From NCBI RefSeq assembly GCF_030159995.1, contig NZ_BSNM01000026.1, forward strand, positions 1 to 64,000: DNA of 64,000 nt, given 5' to 3'. The position numbers were made by a program, and so were the translations under genes. Positions 1 through 8,760 of this stretch are shown one piece after another. Position 1 is the first letter of the stretch, and each line of letters opens with the position of its first letter. Source of the stretch: Litoribrevibacter albus (lineage in GTDB: Bacteria > Pseudomonadota > Gammaproteobacteria > Pseudomonadales > Litoribrevibacteraceae). Below the pieces are notes generated by a model. The model was not told the DNA's origin, ran no database searches, and saw only the letters and a program-made list of their open reading frames with translations.

Positions 1-63
1 AACCGGTCCGCGCCGATGGTAGTGTGGGGTCTCCCCATGTGAGAGTAGGTCATCGTCAAGCGC
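1..63 (+). rRNA. rrf: 5S ribosomal RNA, 3' part (5' end outside window)
   Basis: The first 63 bases carry the highly conserved 3' half of bacterial 5S rRNA, including the core GATGGTAGTGTGGGG and the following CCCCATGTGAGAGTAGG. This matches the E. coli 3' region closely in order and spacing. The 5' half and the rest of the rRNA operon lie outside the window. The 3' boundary is set by the point where terminal pairing should end, so it is accurate to a few bases. A terminator follows directly. Confidence 0.93.
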
Positions 64-74
64 CTTATACTAAA

Positions 75-105
75 AGCCCTGATGCTAACGCATCGGGGCT
101 TTTTT
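75..105 (+). terminator. Rho-independent terminator of the rRNA operon
   Basis: A 10-bp stem, AGCCCTGATG pairing with CATCGGGGCT through one G-T pair, has a 6-base loop and is followed by a run of T. It sits 12 bases after the 5S 3' end and ends the rRNA transcript. Confidence 0.9.
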
Positions 106-412
106 ATTGCGCGGAAAAAATGCGCTAAGAAACAGTTCCTTGCTGACTGGATGCTGAAAAGCCCAGCCTCTAATCCCTAATCCCCGATAAGTTCCAAAAC
201 CTATAAGGCAAACTCATTGGGCCAAAGGTAAACAGGGTATTCCTAACAAGACGCGACCTTAAAATCAAAAATCAGGATCAGTAGCTTAGGCAATCTGTCT
301 TTGATGTGTGAGCTTTAAAAGAAAAGGGAGGAGGTCGCTAGAAATTAAGTATGGGTTAATTAAATCGACGAGTGCGTAAGGTAGCAGGTTGAGAACCTGA
401 ACAGCATTCATG
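106..412. other. Intergenic stretch with no recognised gene
   Basis: About 300 bases between the rRNA terminator and the 3' end of the minus-strand glutaredoxin-like gene. No open frame with a convincing start is present. A purine-rich run near 326-337 (GGGAGGAGG) looks like a ribosome binding site, but the ATG after it (350) meets a stop after two codons. A short hairpin (CAGGT-TGAGA-ACCTG, 387-401) lacks a T-run on the plus strand. Confidence 0.5.
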
Positions 413-739
413 TTATTGGTATAACTGCGCATTAATAAACTTAGGATCAAAGCCATAGCTCATCTGCTTATTTATTATGAGCAAAGGTACTCCTCTTCCT
501 TTGATTCGTTCAAAAGCTGATAAAGCTTCAGGGCTTGTTTCGATATCTAGCTCTACATATTCTATTTTGTGTTCAGACATATATTGTTTCGCGTGTATGC
601 AAGCAGGGCAGTATGTTTGAGTGAAAATGAATACTTTATTTTGCTGCTGAGTATGGTTGTCTGGAATTTCTTGATTGTTTTGGGCAAAGATTGGGCCTGC
701 TGAACTAATCATGGTTAATAGAAAGGCTAACCGAAGCAT
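413..739 (-). CDS. Secreted glutaredoxin/thioredoxin-fold protein
   Basis: 108 residues. A hydrophobic N-terminus ends near residue 20 (Ile-Phe-Ala-Gln) and looks like a Sec signal peptide. It is followed by one glutaredoxin-like domain with the redox motif CPAC at 44-47 and the family's cis-proline (Gly-Val-Pro) at 83-85. The role is inferred to be thiol-disulfide exchange in the periplasm. Cytoplasmic glutaredoxins usually have CPYC and no signal, so this is an exported variant. The gene is alone on the minus strand and divergent from leuA. Its partner is not evident from context. Confidence 0.75.
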   Translation of the reverse strand: MLRLAFLLTMISSAGPIFAQNNQEIPDNHTQQQNKVFIFTQTYCPACIHAKQYMSEHKIEYVELDIETSPEALSAFERIKGRGVPLLIINKQMSYGFDPKFINAQLYQ

Positions 740-795
740 GACTCTGTACCGATTTAAGAGATATTAGTTCTTTAGTTGGCGTCATCGGGATTTTG

Positions 796-825
796 TTCCA
801 CAAAGCAGTCTTACTGCTTTATAAT
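796..825 (+). promoter_or_regulatory. Predicted leuA promoter with inverted repeat in the spacer
   Basis: The -10 box is a perfect TATAAT at 820-825, with a weak -35 TTCCAC at 796-801 and an 18-bp spacer. The spacer holds a perfect 7-bp inverted repeat, AAAGCAG (802-808) and CTGCTTT (814-820), which is a plausible operator. Transcription would begin near 832, about 70 bases before the chosen leuA start. Confidence 0.6.
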
Positions 826-900
826 CGCTTGTTACACTTTAGTCGAGATGACTATCAGAAGTTTTCTATCGTCAACCAATATAACAACAGTGAGTTTGTG

Positions 901-2451
901 ATGAGTAATGATCGAGTAATTATTTTCGATACCACTTTGCGTGATGGAGAGCAAAGTCCGGGCGCTTCAATGACGAAGTCAGAAAAGCTGAGTATCGCGA
1001 AATCACTGGAGAAAATGAAGGTTGATGTGATCGAGGCGGGGTTTGCGATTGCTAGCCCTGGCGACTTTGAGTCGGTGAAAGCTATTGCTGATTCAGTGAA
1101 GGACAGTACGATTTGTAGCTTGTCCAGAGCCCTTGATAAAGATATCGATAGAGCAGCTGAGGCGTTAAAAGGCGCTAATTCAGGTCGTATTCATACGTTT
1201 ATTGCGACGTCGCCTATTCATATGGAGCATAAACTTCGTATGCAACCGGATCAGGTGGTTGAGCAAGCTGTACATGCCGTGAAGCGTGCTCGTAATCATG
1301 TTGCCGATGTTGAGTTTTCGTGTGAAGACGCAGGTCGTTCTGAAATTGACTTCTTATGTCGAATTATTGAAGCGGCGATTGATGCTGGTGCGTCGACAAT
1401 TAATATCCCAGACACTGTGGGCTATGCCATTCCAGAACAGTTTGGTCAGACCATTAAAACTCTGATCGAGCGTATTCCGAATTCCGATAAAGCCATTTTT
1501 TCTGTGCATTGTCATAATGATTTGGGCTTGGCTGTTGCTAACTCCTTGTCTGCTGTACAGAACGGTGCGCGCCAAGTCGAGTGTACGATCAATGGCTTGG
1601 GTGAGCGTGCTGGTAATGCGTCTCTTGAAGAAATCGTAATGGCGATCCGCACTCGTAAAGATCTGTTTAATATCGAGACGGCGGTTGATCCTCAGTTTAT
1701 TGTTCCTACGTCGAAGTTAGTTTCTTCTGTCACTGGTTTTGCGGTACAGCCTAACAAGGCGATTGTTGGTGCGAATGCCTTCGCTCATGAGTCTGGTATT
1801 CACCAGGATGGTGTTTTGAAGCACCGTGAAACCTATGAAATTATGTCCGCTCAGGATGTGGGCTGGAACACTAACCGTATGGTGCTCGGTAAGCATTCTG
1901 GTCGTAATGCGTTTAAGACTCGTCTTGAAGAGCTTGGTCATACCTTTGAAACAGAAACTGAATTGAACCATGCCTTCGCTAATTTCAAGGATCTAGCGGA
2001 TAAGAAGCATGAGATCTACGATGAAGATCTTCATCTTTTGGTGAGTGATAATGCCGCCAAGCACTTTGAAGATAAGTATGAGTTAGTAAGCCTTAAAGTT
2101 ACTTCGTGCACGGGTGAAATCCCTGAAGCTGAAGTTGTTATTTCTATTGATGGTAAAGAGGCTAAAGGCGTGGCTCAGGGCAGTGGTCCTGTTGATGCAA
2201 GCTTTAAAGCCATCGAATCTATTGTTGCCTCTGGTTCTGAATTGCAGTTATATTCTGTTAATGCCATTACTTCTGGTACGGACTCTCAAGGTGAGGTAAC
2301 GGTTCGTTTGGATCACAGTGGTAAAATTGTGAATGGTCTTGGTGCTGATACCGACATTGTCATTGCATCTGCAAAAGCGTATTTACATGCTTTGAATCTG
2401 CTTGGTGCCAAGGTCGTAAGAGAGCATCCTCAAACGGCTGAAGGCGTTTAA
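901..2451 (+). CDS. leuA: 2-isopropylmalate synthase
   Basis: 516 residues, the usual length of the bacterial LeuA type 1 family. It condenses acetyl-CoA with 2-oxoisovalerate, the first committed step of leucine synthesis, in the cytoplasm. The N-terminus has the HMGL-like TIM-barrel signature (DTTLRDGEQ), the second signature [13 protein letters not shown], and GIHQDGVLK. The C-terminal part after about residue 390 is the regulatory LeuA dimer domain that binds leucine. The frame stays open back to a TTG at 793, but the predicted promoter lies inside that extension and homologues start at [10 protein letters not shown], so ATG 901 is chosen. The next gene starts 6 bases after the stop, which suggests cotranscription. 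Confidence 0.95.
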   Translation: MSNDRVIIFDTTLRDGEQSPGASMTKSEKLSIAKSLEKMKVDVIEAGFAIASPGDFESVKAIADSVKDSTICSLSRALDKDIDRAAEALKGANSGRIHTFIATSPIHMEHKLRMQPDQVVEQAVHAVKRARNHVADVEFSCEDAGRSEIDFLCRIIEAAIDAGASTINIPDTVGYAIPEQFGQTIKTLIERIPNSDKAIFSVHCHNDLGLAVANSLSAVQNGARQVECTINGLGERAGNASLEEIVMAIRTRKDLFNIETAVDPQFIVPTSKLVSSVTGFAVQPNKAIVGANAFAHESGIHQDGVLKHRETYEIMSAQDVGWNTNRMVLGKHSGRNAFKTRLEELGHTFETETELNHAFANFKDLADKKHEIYDEDLHLLVSDNAAKHFEDKYELVSLKVTSCTGEIPEAEVVISIDGKEAKGVAQGSGPVDASFKAIESIVASGSELQLYSVNAITSGTDSQGEVTVRLDHSGKIVNGLGADTDIVIASAKAYLHALNLLGAKVVREHPQTAEGV

Positions 2452-2457
2452 TCGCTT

Positions 2458-3222
2458 ATGGATCAGCAGGTTCAGGAAGCCTATTTAAGTGCTATGGGGG
2501 TATCTTTATGGTATCCCCGCTTTACGTTGCCTAATGCTCCTGAGCTTGATTGGCCTGTCGATGCGATCGAACAGACTCCCGCCTCTGAACCATCTGCTGT
2601 TCTACAGCAGGCAGCATCGTTAGATACGGTTCAATCACAATCATCGAGTAGTTCTCTTTCTCAAATTAAGTCTTTGATCGGTGATGAAGAGGAAACCGGC
2701 ACTGCGCCTTTGCCTTCCGATAAGTCGTCAAAAGTTGAGCCCTCTCCGTCGAATAGTAAACCTGCTACTGCAACTGAGGTTGTCCCTCCTTTTGGTTTCC
2801 TATTTTTTAGATATGCTTTGGGCGTCTCGGTAGTGGTGTCTGTGCGTGATAATGAGCCTCTCTCGTCAGTAGAACTTAGGTTTTTAGAGGCGGTGATTGG
2901 ATACCTAGGGGTGCCTACCACTCCAGAATTTAATCACAGAGTTTCCTGGCCTTTGGTAAAACAGTCGCCACAATTCAGCACTCGTGAGTTTTTTGAAGAC
3001 AGTATGAAAGCCTTGTTTAATAAACAGGCAGTAGGATTTGGTGTTAATACGTATCTGTTATTTGGACAACGTCTTTCTCAAGAACTTTCCGGGTTATTAA
3101 AAACGCTATCTTCTGACGATCAATCTGTTCAGGTGGTCTCATCGCCTGAATTGCCAGAATTATTAACCTCTGCTGATGCTAAGCGTGCGTTATGGAAACA
3201 ACTTCTTCCGATAAAGGCCTAA
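2458..3222 (+). CDS. Probable divergent DNA polymerase III psi subunit (HolD-like)
   Basis: 254 residues. Both ends resemble E. coli HolD: the start YLSAMGVSLWYPR matches the HolD pattern QLQQLGITQW, and the end AKRALWKQL matches ARAALWQQI. Between them lies a long, low-complexity Ser/Pro/Glu-rich linker (about 40-110) and a middle domain without clear similarity. HolD of E. coli is only about 137 residues and also lies directly before rimI, as this gene does; pseudomonad psi subunits are known to be very divergent. Psi binds chi (HolC) and stabilises the clamp loader. The assignment is an inference from the two short end motifs and gene order. The gene overlaps rimI by 31 bases. Confidence 0.55.
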   Translation: MDQQVQEAYLSAMGVSLWYPRFTLPNAPELDWPVDAIEQTPASEPSAVLQQAASLDTVQSQSSSSSLSQIKSLIGDEEETGTAPLPSDKSSKVEPSPSNSKPATATEVVPPFGFLFFRYALGVSVVVSVRDNEPLSSVELRFLEAVIGYLGVPTTPEFNHRVSWPLVKQSPQFSTREFFEDSMKALFNKQAVGFGVNTYLLFGQRLSQELSGLLKTLSSDDQSVQVVSSPELPELLTSADAKRALWKQLLPIKA

Positions 3223-3695
3223 ATGGCTCCATTCTTGTTCGTGATGCTTCTGTAGAAGACATATCAGACGTTCTGGTGGTCGAAGCCAGTGGCTATGATT
3301 TCCCTTGGTCTGAAGCCATCTTCAGGGATTGTTTTAAAGATTCTTATACCTTCTTGGTGTTGCTCTGTGATGATCGGATCGTCGCTTATGCCATTATTTC
3401 GGATATTGTGGGCGAAGCGCATCTTTTAAATATCTGTGTTCATCGAGACTTCAATCGCAGAGGTTTAGGTGCACATCTTCTGCATGAAGTGATTAAGCGT
3501 GCCCGAACTCAAAAGTGTTACTCGATTTTGTTGGAGGTACGAGAGAGTAATCTCGCTGCTAAGCTGATGTATGAAAAGTTTGGTTTTTCGATGATTGGCG
3601 TGCGGAAAAATTATTATCCTGCGGCAGATGGTCGAGAGGACGCGTTGATGTACCAACTGGATGTGCCTGACCTGTCTGTGGATGAGCAGGTTTAA
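3192..3695 (+). CDS. rimI: Ribosomal-protein S18 alanine N-acetyltransferase
   Basis: 167 residues of the GNAT fold. Acetyl-CoA-binding motif A is RRGLGAHLL at 89-97. The catalytic pair of the RimI family is visible as Glu115 (LLEVRESN) and Tyr127 (LMYEKFGF). The diagnostic RKNYYPAADGREDALMY follows and matches E. coli RimI almost residue for residue. The enzyme acetylates the N-terminal alanine of ribosomal protein S18. The N-terminus may be a few residues shorter than ATG 3192 gives, because the first 12 residues have no counterpart in E. coli. It is cotranscribed with the HolD-like gene, which it overlaps. Confidence 0.9.
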   Translation: METTSSDKGLNGSILVRDASVEDISDVLVVEASGYDFPWSEAIFRDCFKDSYTFLVLLCDDRIVAYAIISDIVGEAHLLNICVHRDFNRRGLGAHLLHEVIKRARTQKCYSILLEVRESNLAAKLMYEKFGFSMIGVRKNYYPAADGREDALMYQLDVPDLSVDEQV

Positions 3696-3723
3696 TTGTT
3701 TGTCAGTATAAGAGTTTCTCTCT

Positions 3724-4401
3724 ATGTACCTCTCTGTTTCTGATTTTCCATTTCTTCTTAATCTACTCCTACTTGGCTTAATTTTATTACAGCTCGTTAT
3801 CGCATTGAGAAGCATCGATTGGGCGGCATTATTTGTCTATCGCCATAGGCAGCATCTGGTGCTTGGGGCTTGGGTTATTTCCTTTTCTTTATGGCAGTTG
3901 AGAGGGTGGTTTGACGACAGTGCTGCAATTCATATTTTAGGGATTAATCTCATGACGCTGGTATTGGGTTGGGCTTTTTCAACCTTGATTGTCATCGTTA
4001 ATACGTTATTGCTTGTTGCTGTCGGTGTGAATGAATGGGATTTCTGGGTGTTGAATACCTTTTATTGGGGATGCCTACCTATACTTGTTTCGCTATTGTG
4101 TTACCGACTGGTGGTGTATTGGTTAGAAAATCCCTTTGCCTATATCTTCCTTTGTGGGTTCTTCGGAGCTGTGGCGACATTAATTATTCCGGCCGGTTTA
4201 TTATGGCTGAGTCTGTTTTTGGTTGGCTCACCGGTCAGAGAGATAGTACTTACTTACCTGGAGTACTCCCCTGTTATTTGTATTCCTGAAGGTGTTCTTA
4301 ATGGCATGTTATTGGTGAGCTTTGTTATCTTTTTACCTGATTGGGTGAAAACCTACGATGAGTTGCGATACGAGAGAAATTCAAAAACGCGTTACAAATA
4401 G
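3724..4401 (+). CDS. Integral membrane protein, COG3235/CbiM-like permease family
   Basis: 225 residues with about six hydrophobic segments. The His-containing IHILGINLMTLVLG (about 77-90) and the C-terminal PEGVLNGMLL are typical of the uncharacterised COG3235 family, often annotated as energy-coupling-factor-type permease and distantly like CbiM. The substrate is unknown, and no ATPase or T-component is encoded nearby, so a transport role is only inferred. It begins 28 bases after rimI and probably ends the leuA-led transcript. Confidence 0.6.
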   Translation: MYLSVSDFPFLLNLLLLGLILLQLVIALRSIDWAALFVYRHRQHLVLGAWVISFSLWQLRGWFDDSAAIHILGINLMTLVLGWAFSTLIVIVNTLLLVAVGVNEWDFWVLNTFYWGCLPILVSLLCYRLVVYWLENPFAYIFLCGFFGAVATLIIPAGLLWLSLFLVGSPVREIVLTYLEYSPVICIPEGVLNGMLLVSFVIFLPDWVKTYDELRYERNSKTRYK

Positions 4402-4466
4402 TGCTTCTAGGCGTCAATAGATATTAAGGTGTCGTATTTTATTAATGTTTCAAAATGTAACCAACC

Positions 4467-4472
4467 TATAAT
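4467..4472 (+). promoter_or_regulatory. Orphan -10 box in the 4402-4670 gap
   Basis: A perfect TATAAT lies in the gap, with no good -35 (TAATGT at 4443-4448 has an 18-bp spacer). A transcript from here would be about 110 nt and end at the strong terminator at 4559-4587, before any gene. Confidence 0.3.
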
Positions 4473-4558
4473 TGTCCCTGAGCATTGGCGCTAGAGTGTG
4501 AAGCACTCAAGTGTCTGTCACATAGAACCTTAGTTTCCATCCTCGCTTAGGTTCCTTA

Positions 4559-4587
4559 AGCCGACGTAGTTTACGTCGGCTTTTTTT
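4559..4587 (+). terminator. Rho-independent terminator
   Basis: A perfect 10-bp stem, AGCCGACGTA and TACGTCGGCT, has a GTT loop and is followed by seven T. It terminates transcription from upstream before the cytochrome peroxidase-family gene. Confidence 0.92.
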
Positions 4588-4670
4588 ATGGGCATGCTGT
4601 CTAAGTTCGAGCTGTAATCTATAAGAACAATAATCGCTTCGGATTTGAAATTAGCTTAGGAGAAAGCTAT

Positions 4671-6221
4671 ATGAAACTCGCTTATAAAGTTCATGGACTG
4701 GTTGTTGTCTCATTGTTAACTGCGTGCAGTAACAGTGACGATAGTCGTAGTGTTTCGTCGTTGGATGATCGGTTATCATCCGTTATTCAATCTAATGCCT
4801 TAACGGGCGATCCTTCTGCAGGGCGCGATCTGGTTTCTATTAATGAGCCGATTGCACAGTTAGGGATGAAGTTGTTTTATTCCAAATCACTTGGTGGTGA
4901 TCAGGATGCAGCATGTGTCAGTTGTCACCATCCTGCGTTAGGCGGTGGCGATGATTTGTCTTTGCCGATAGGTGTTGGCGCAGATGTGCATGACCTTTTG
5001 GGGCCAGGGCGTACACATGGCGGTGGTGATGTTGAGCCTACCGTTCCTCGTAATGCTCCTACGACCTTTAATATCGCGTTATGGGATGAAGTTTTGTTTC
5101 ATGACGGTCGTGTCGAAAGTTTGGGTAAAACAGCAGGAAAGAATGGCGCTGATGGCATTGGGATTCGTACGCCCGATAGTGCTTTTGGCAGTTCCGATCC
5201 AGAAGCAGGCCCTAGTTTAACGGCTGCTCAGGCTCGTTTTCCTGTGACGTCTGCTGCGGAAATGCGCTCTGATTATGAGTTGGGTGGTACGAATGCTCAA
5301 TTACGTGCTCGGTTACAGGCGCGTTTAAGAGATGAGGCGCCCAGTGCTGGTGAGATTGATGTTGATGGAGCAGATGAGGATGGCTTAAACAACTGGGTGT
5401 CGGCGTTTGAAGAGGTATATGCCGCCACGGTGCCTTCCGCTGATATCATTACGTTTGATCGTGTTACGGAAGCAATCGCTGCCTACGAGATATCTCAGGT
5501 CTTTGTTGATACGCCATGGAAGTCTTATGTAGAAGGTAATAAGTCGGCTTTATCTGATTCTCAGAAGCGTGGTGCATTGGTTTTCTTTACCTCAATTGCT
5601 GATGGTGGAGCAGGTTGTTCTTCATGTCATTCTGGTGACTTCTTTACTGATGAAGCCTTCCATAATTTAGCGATGCCTCAGATAGGAGAAGGCAAGGGCA
5701 ATGGTGTGAGTGGTCGTGATGATTTTGGCCGTATGCGAGAAACCTCTTTGGTTTCTGATCAATACGCGTTCCGCACGCCTACCTTATTGAATATCGAGCA
5801 TACCGGGCCTTATGGGCATTCAGGGGCGTATGAGACGCTTGAGGATGTAATTCGACATCATTTAAATCCTTCAGATGCTATTGATGATTACTTTGCCGCT
5901 GGCGGTCAGTGCAGTAATTTGTCTCAGTTGGAAGGGGCCAGTTGCGAAGATATCAGTGGCGATGTTGCAGAGTCGAATACGCGGTTGGCGCTTGATAAGC
6001 TAGAGACCGATATGACCGCTGGATTGTCCTCACTTATTGAAACAGAACTATCGGATCAGACGGTAATGGATTTGGTCAGCTTCATGACAGCGTTGACCGA
6101 CCCTTGCTTGGAAGATGCGATGTGTCTGAGTCAATGGATTCCTGAATCTTCCGACAATACCATTGATGGTAACCAGATAAACGGTGAGGATGAAAACGCT
6201 TCGCCATTGGTTGTTAACTAA
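4671..6221 (+). CDS. Di-heme cytochrome c peroxidase-family lipoprotein
   Basis: 516 residues. The N-terminus is a lipoprotein signal with lipobox LTAC and Cys19, so the protein should be membrane-anchored outside the cytoplasm. Two heme c sites are present: CVSCH at 82-86 and CSSCH at 316-320. The overall layout, including TPTLLNIEHTGPYGHSGAY after the second heme, is that of the bacterial di-heme peroxidase/MauG superfamily. It is longer than classical CcpA (about 330), with an insertion around 150-260. Hydrogen peroxide reduction is the likely activity but a specialised oxidation is possible. An AGGAG site (4657-4661) fits ATG 4671. It appears to be a single-gene unit between two terminators. 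Confidence 0.8.
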   Translation: MKLAYKVHGLVVVSLLTACSNSDDSRSVSSLDDRLSSVIQSNALTGDPSAGRDLVSINEPIAQLGMKLFYSKSLGGDQDAACVSCHHPALGGGDDLSLPIGVGADVHDLLGPGRTHGGGDVEPTVPRNAPTTFNIALWDEVLFHDGRVESLGKTAGKNGADGIGIRTPDSAFGSSDPEAGPSLTAAQARFPVTSAAEMRSDYELGGTNAQLRARLQARLRDEAPSAGEIDVDGADEDGLNNWVSAFEEVYAATVPSADIITFDRVTEAIAAYEISQVFVDTPWKSYVEGNKSALSDSQKRGALVFFTSIADGGAGCSSCHSGDFFTDEAFHNLAMPQIGEGKGNGVSGRDDFGRMRETSLVSDQYAFRTPTLLNIEHTGPYGHSGAYETLEDVIRHHLNPSDAIDDYFAAGGQCSNLSQLEGASCEDISGDVAESNTRLALDKLETDMTAGLSSLIETELSDQTVMDLVSFMTALTDPCLEDAMCLSQWIPESSDNTIDGNQINGEDENASPLVVN

Positions 6222-6238
6222 CGTCCGTTTTGTATATG

Positions 6239-6268
6239 CACACCACTTGGTCTAAGTGGTGTGTTCTT
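6239..6268 (+). terminator. Probable terminator after the di-heme peroxidase gene
   Basis: A 10-bp inverted repeat, CACACCACTT and AAGTGGTGTG, has a 5-base loop and is followed by a short T-rich tract (TTCTT). The T-run is imperfect, so efficiency is uncertain. Confidence 0.6.
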
Positions 6269-6315
6269 CGTCATTCTATTCTTTCGTTCAGTTATCCCAA
6301 GACATGGCAAGATGC

Positions 6316-6323
6316 TATATAAT
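6316..6323 (+). promoter_or_regulatory. Probable prfC promoter -10 region
   Basis: TATATAAT at 6316-6323 is preceded by TGC, giving an extended -10. A weak -35, TTATCC, lies at 6292-6297. It is about 30 bases before the prfC start. Confidence 0.4.
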
Positions 6324-6356
6324 TGCCCGAATTTTAAATTGTTGTGGATAGTTTAG

Positions 6357-7937
6357 ATGTCTAAATTTGCTGCTGAAGTGGATTCTCGCAGAACATTTGC
6401 GATTATTTCTCACCCGGATGCGGGTAAAACCACCATTACCGAAAAGCTGTTGTTATTCGGAAACGCCATTCAGGTTGCGGGAACTGTAAAAGGTAAGAAA
6501 GGCACCCGTATGGCAACCTCTGACTGGATGGCAATGGAGCAGCAGCGTGGTATTTCCATTACAACTTCCGTGATGCAGTTTCCATACAACGGTCGTACCG
6601 TAAACCTACTGGATACACCGGGGCACGAAGACTTCTCTGAAGATACCTATCGAGTTCTTACTGCCGTTGACTCTGCCTTGATGGTCATTGATGGTGCGAA
6701 AGGGGTTGAGGACCGAACCATTAAATTGATGGAAGTGTGTCGTCTGAGAGACACGCCGATCTTTACCTTCGTAAATAAGATGGATCGTGAAGTTCGTGAT
6801 CAGATTGAAGTCATGGACGAGATCGAAGACATCCTGAAGATTCAGTGTGCTCCGATTACCTGGCCGATCGGCATGGGGAAAGCATTCAAAGGTATCTATA
6901 ATTTATACACGGATACCATTCATGTGTTTGAGCCTGGAAAAGGGTTAACCATTCCGGATGATGTTCGTGTAGAAGGTTTGGAATCGGACGAAGCGAAAAC
7001 TTTGTTGGGCGATCTATACGATGATTTCGTTGAAGAAATCGAGTTAGTGCGTGGTGCCAGTCATGAGTTTGATTTGGACGCGTATCAACAAGGATTGATG
7101 ACGCCGGTATTCTTTGGTACCGCACTGTCGAACTTTGGCGTTCGAGAAATGTTGAATGACTTTGTTGAGTGGGCCCCGAAACCTTTGTCGCGAAACACCG
7201 AGACACGTGAGGTTGATCCTCATGAAGAGGGGCTGTCTGGATTTATCTTTAAAATTCAGGCAAATATGGATCCAAAGCATCGCGACCGTATTGCCTTCAT
7301 GCGAATCTGCTCTGGGCGTTATACCCGAGGCATGAAGATGAAACATGTGCGTATCGGGAAGGATGTAAAAATTGCGGATGCGGTTACTTTCTTGGCCGGA
7401 GATCGCTCCAATGTGGAAGAAGCTGTATCGGGTGACATCATTGGTTTGCATAATCATGGCACTATTCAGATTGGTGATACTTTTACTGAAGGTGAAGATC
7501 TGAAGTTTTCTGGTATTCCGCACTTTGCTCCAGAGCTGTTCCGTCGTGTTCGTTTGGCAGATCCGTTGAAGATGAAACAACTTCAAAAAGGTCTTCAGCA
7601 GTTGTGTGAAGAAGGGGCGACTCAGCTGTTTATGCCAACCAAAAACAACGATCTGATTGTTGGTGCGGTTGGTGTGCTTCAGTTTGATGTGGTAGCGCAG
7701 CGTTTGAAGGACGAGTATAAGGTCGAGTGTATTTACGAGCCGGTGAATGTGTTCACTGCGCGTTGGATTGATTGCGATGATGATCGCAAGCTTGAAGAGT
7801 TTAAGCGTAAAGCCGGCGATAACTTGTCGGTTGATGGCGGTGGGCATTTGACTTATCTGGCGTCTACTCGTGTGAACTTGGCGATGATGGAAGAGCGTTG
7901 GCCTGATATCAGCTTTAGGTCTACTCGGGAGCATTAA
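6357..7937 (+). CDS. prfC: Peptide chain release factor 3
   Basis: 526 residues, the usual RF3 length. It is a translational GTPase that removes RF1/RF2 from the ribosome after termination. The GTPase motifs are clear: P-loop HPDAGKTT at 19-26, G3 DTPGH and G4 NKMD. The [20 protein letters not shown] segment is typical of RF3 and separates it from EF-G. The C-terminal RF3 domain contains VGVLQFDVV. The tatD-like gene follows 16 bases later and is probably cotranscribed. Confidence 0.96.
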   Translation: MSKFAAEVDSRRTFAIISHPDAGKTTITEKLLLFGNAIQVAGTVKGKKGTRMATSDWMAMEQQRGISITTSVMQFPYNGRTVNLLDTPGHEDFSEDTYRVLTAVDSALMVIDGAKGVEDRTIKLMEVCRLRDTPIFTFVNKMDREVRDQIEVMDEIEDILKIQCAPITWPIGMGKAFKGIYNLYTDTIHVFEPGKGLTIPDDVRVEGLESDEAKTLLGDLYDDFVEEIELVRGASHEFDLDAYQQGLMTPVFFGTALSNFGVREMLNDFVEWAPKPLSRNTETREVDPHEEGLSGFIFKIQANMDPKHRDRIAFMRICSGRYTRGMKMKHVRIGKDVKIADAVTFLAGDRSNVEEAVSGDIIGLHNHGTIQIGDTFTEGEDLKFSGIPHFAPELFRRVRLADPLKMKQLQKGLQQLCEEGATQLFMPTKNNDLIVGAVGVLQFDVVAQRLKDEYKVECIYEPVNVFTARWIDCDDDRKLEEFKRKAGDNLSVDGGGHLTYLASTRVNLAMMEERWPDISFRSTREH

Positions 7938-7953
7938 TCGAGTCGAGGTAACC

Positions 7954-8724
7954 ATGAGGTATTTCGATACGCATTGCCATTTGGACTTTGAGGTGTTTGA
8001 TTCCTCTTTGGAATCGCTTTTGGTGGCGTGTCGGAGCTCCGGGATTGATAGGTTTGTGATTCCGGGAACCCGAGTATCCTCGATACCCAAGATTCGATCT
8101 ATCCAGAAACAAAATGAAGGGGTGTATGTGGCGTTTGGCATACACCCTTTTTTTGTGGATGACGATTCCCTTTCGGACTTGCCTGAACTTGAACGCAATT
8201 TAATTTCCGCTGAATGTGACCCTTCGTTAGTTGCAGTGGGCGAAATTGGTCTCGATCGATTCTGTGATGCGGACTACGAACTTCAGTGTCGGGTATTCGA
8301 GGCTCAATTAGCTCTGGCCTTAAAGTTGGGCTTGCCTGTTATTCTTCACAACCGAAAAAGCGATCAACGTATTCTTGATGCTTTAACGAGATACCCAGTG
8401 AAGGGTGGTGTTGTACACGGGTTTTCAGGCAGTTATGAGACGGCAATGCGCTTTATTGATCGCGGCTTTAAAATCGGTATTGGCGGAGTGGTGACTTGGG
8501 AGAATGCTCGAAAAGTGCGAGATATGGTGGTTCGATTACCATTAGACGCGATAGTTTTGGAAACAGATGCGCCGGATATGTCACCCCAGTGGGCAAAGGG
8601 GCAGGTGAACTCGCCAAGCGAGCTTCCAGCAATTGCTCGGTATCTATCAGAGCTAAAGAAGATAGATTTAGCGATGCTTTGCGAGCAGCTGTATCGGAAT
8701 AGTTGTGAGCTATTTTTTGACTGA
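7954..8724 (+). CDS. TatD-family metal-dependent hydrolase (YjjV-like)
   Basis: 256 residues, a full-length TIM-barrel of the TatD DNase family. Metal ligands are visible as HCH (His7 and His9), the Glu in VGEIGLD, the His in VILHNRK, the His in GVVHGFSG and the Asp in LETDAPD. Family members are metal-dependent nucleases or quality-control hydrolases. The subgroup resembles E. coli YjjV more than TatD itself, but exact orthology is not settled. It is downstream of prfC in the same transcript and closed by the terminator at 8729-8760. Confidence 0.85.
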   Translation: MRYFDTHCHLDFEVFDSSLESLLVACRSSGIDRFVIPGTRVSSIPKIRSIQKQNEGVYVAFGIHPFFVDDDSLSDLPELERNLISAECDPSLVAVGEIGLDRFCDADYELQCRVFEAQLALALKLGLPVILHNRKSDQRILDALTRYPVKGGVVHGFSGSYETAMRFIDRGFKIGIGGVVTWENARKVRDMVVRLPLDAIVLETDAPDMSPQWAKGQVNSPSELPAIARYLSELKKIDLAMLCEQLYRNSCELFFD

Positions 8725-8728
8725 AAGA

Positions 8729-8760
8729 ACCTGACACGCCGTGCGTGGCAGGTGTTTTCT
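8729..8760 (+). terminator. Probable Rho-independent terminator after the TatD-family gene
   Basis: An interrupted stem (ACCTG.CACGC with GCGTG.CAGGT, one A/G mismatch) is followed by GTTTTCTT. It separates the tatD-like gene from the convergent gene ending at 8760. Confidence 0.65.

Noticed and set aside
170-186. Two CCCTAA-like tandem words
   Set aside because: Only two imperfect copies occur, which is expected by chance and too short to be called a repeat.
387-401. tRNA-like or terminator-like hairpin CAGGT-TGAGA-ACCTG
   Set aside because: There is no cloverleaf around it, no T-run and no CCA or T-loop sequence.
793-900. TTG-initiated N-terminal extension of leuA, Leu-rich and suggestive of a leader peptide
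   Set aside because: There is no stop before leuA, so it is not a separate leader peptide. The -10 box lies inside it, and homologues start at 901.
7044-8198. A 384-codon open frame on the minus strand across the prfC/tatD-like genes
   Set aside because: It is antisense to two well-conserved genes, its product is His/Arg/Thr-rich without motifs, and it has no ribosome binding site. It results from the codon use of the sense strand.
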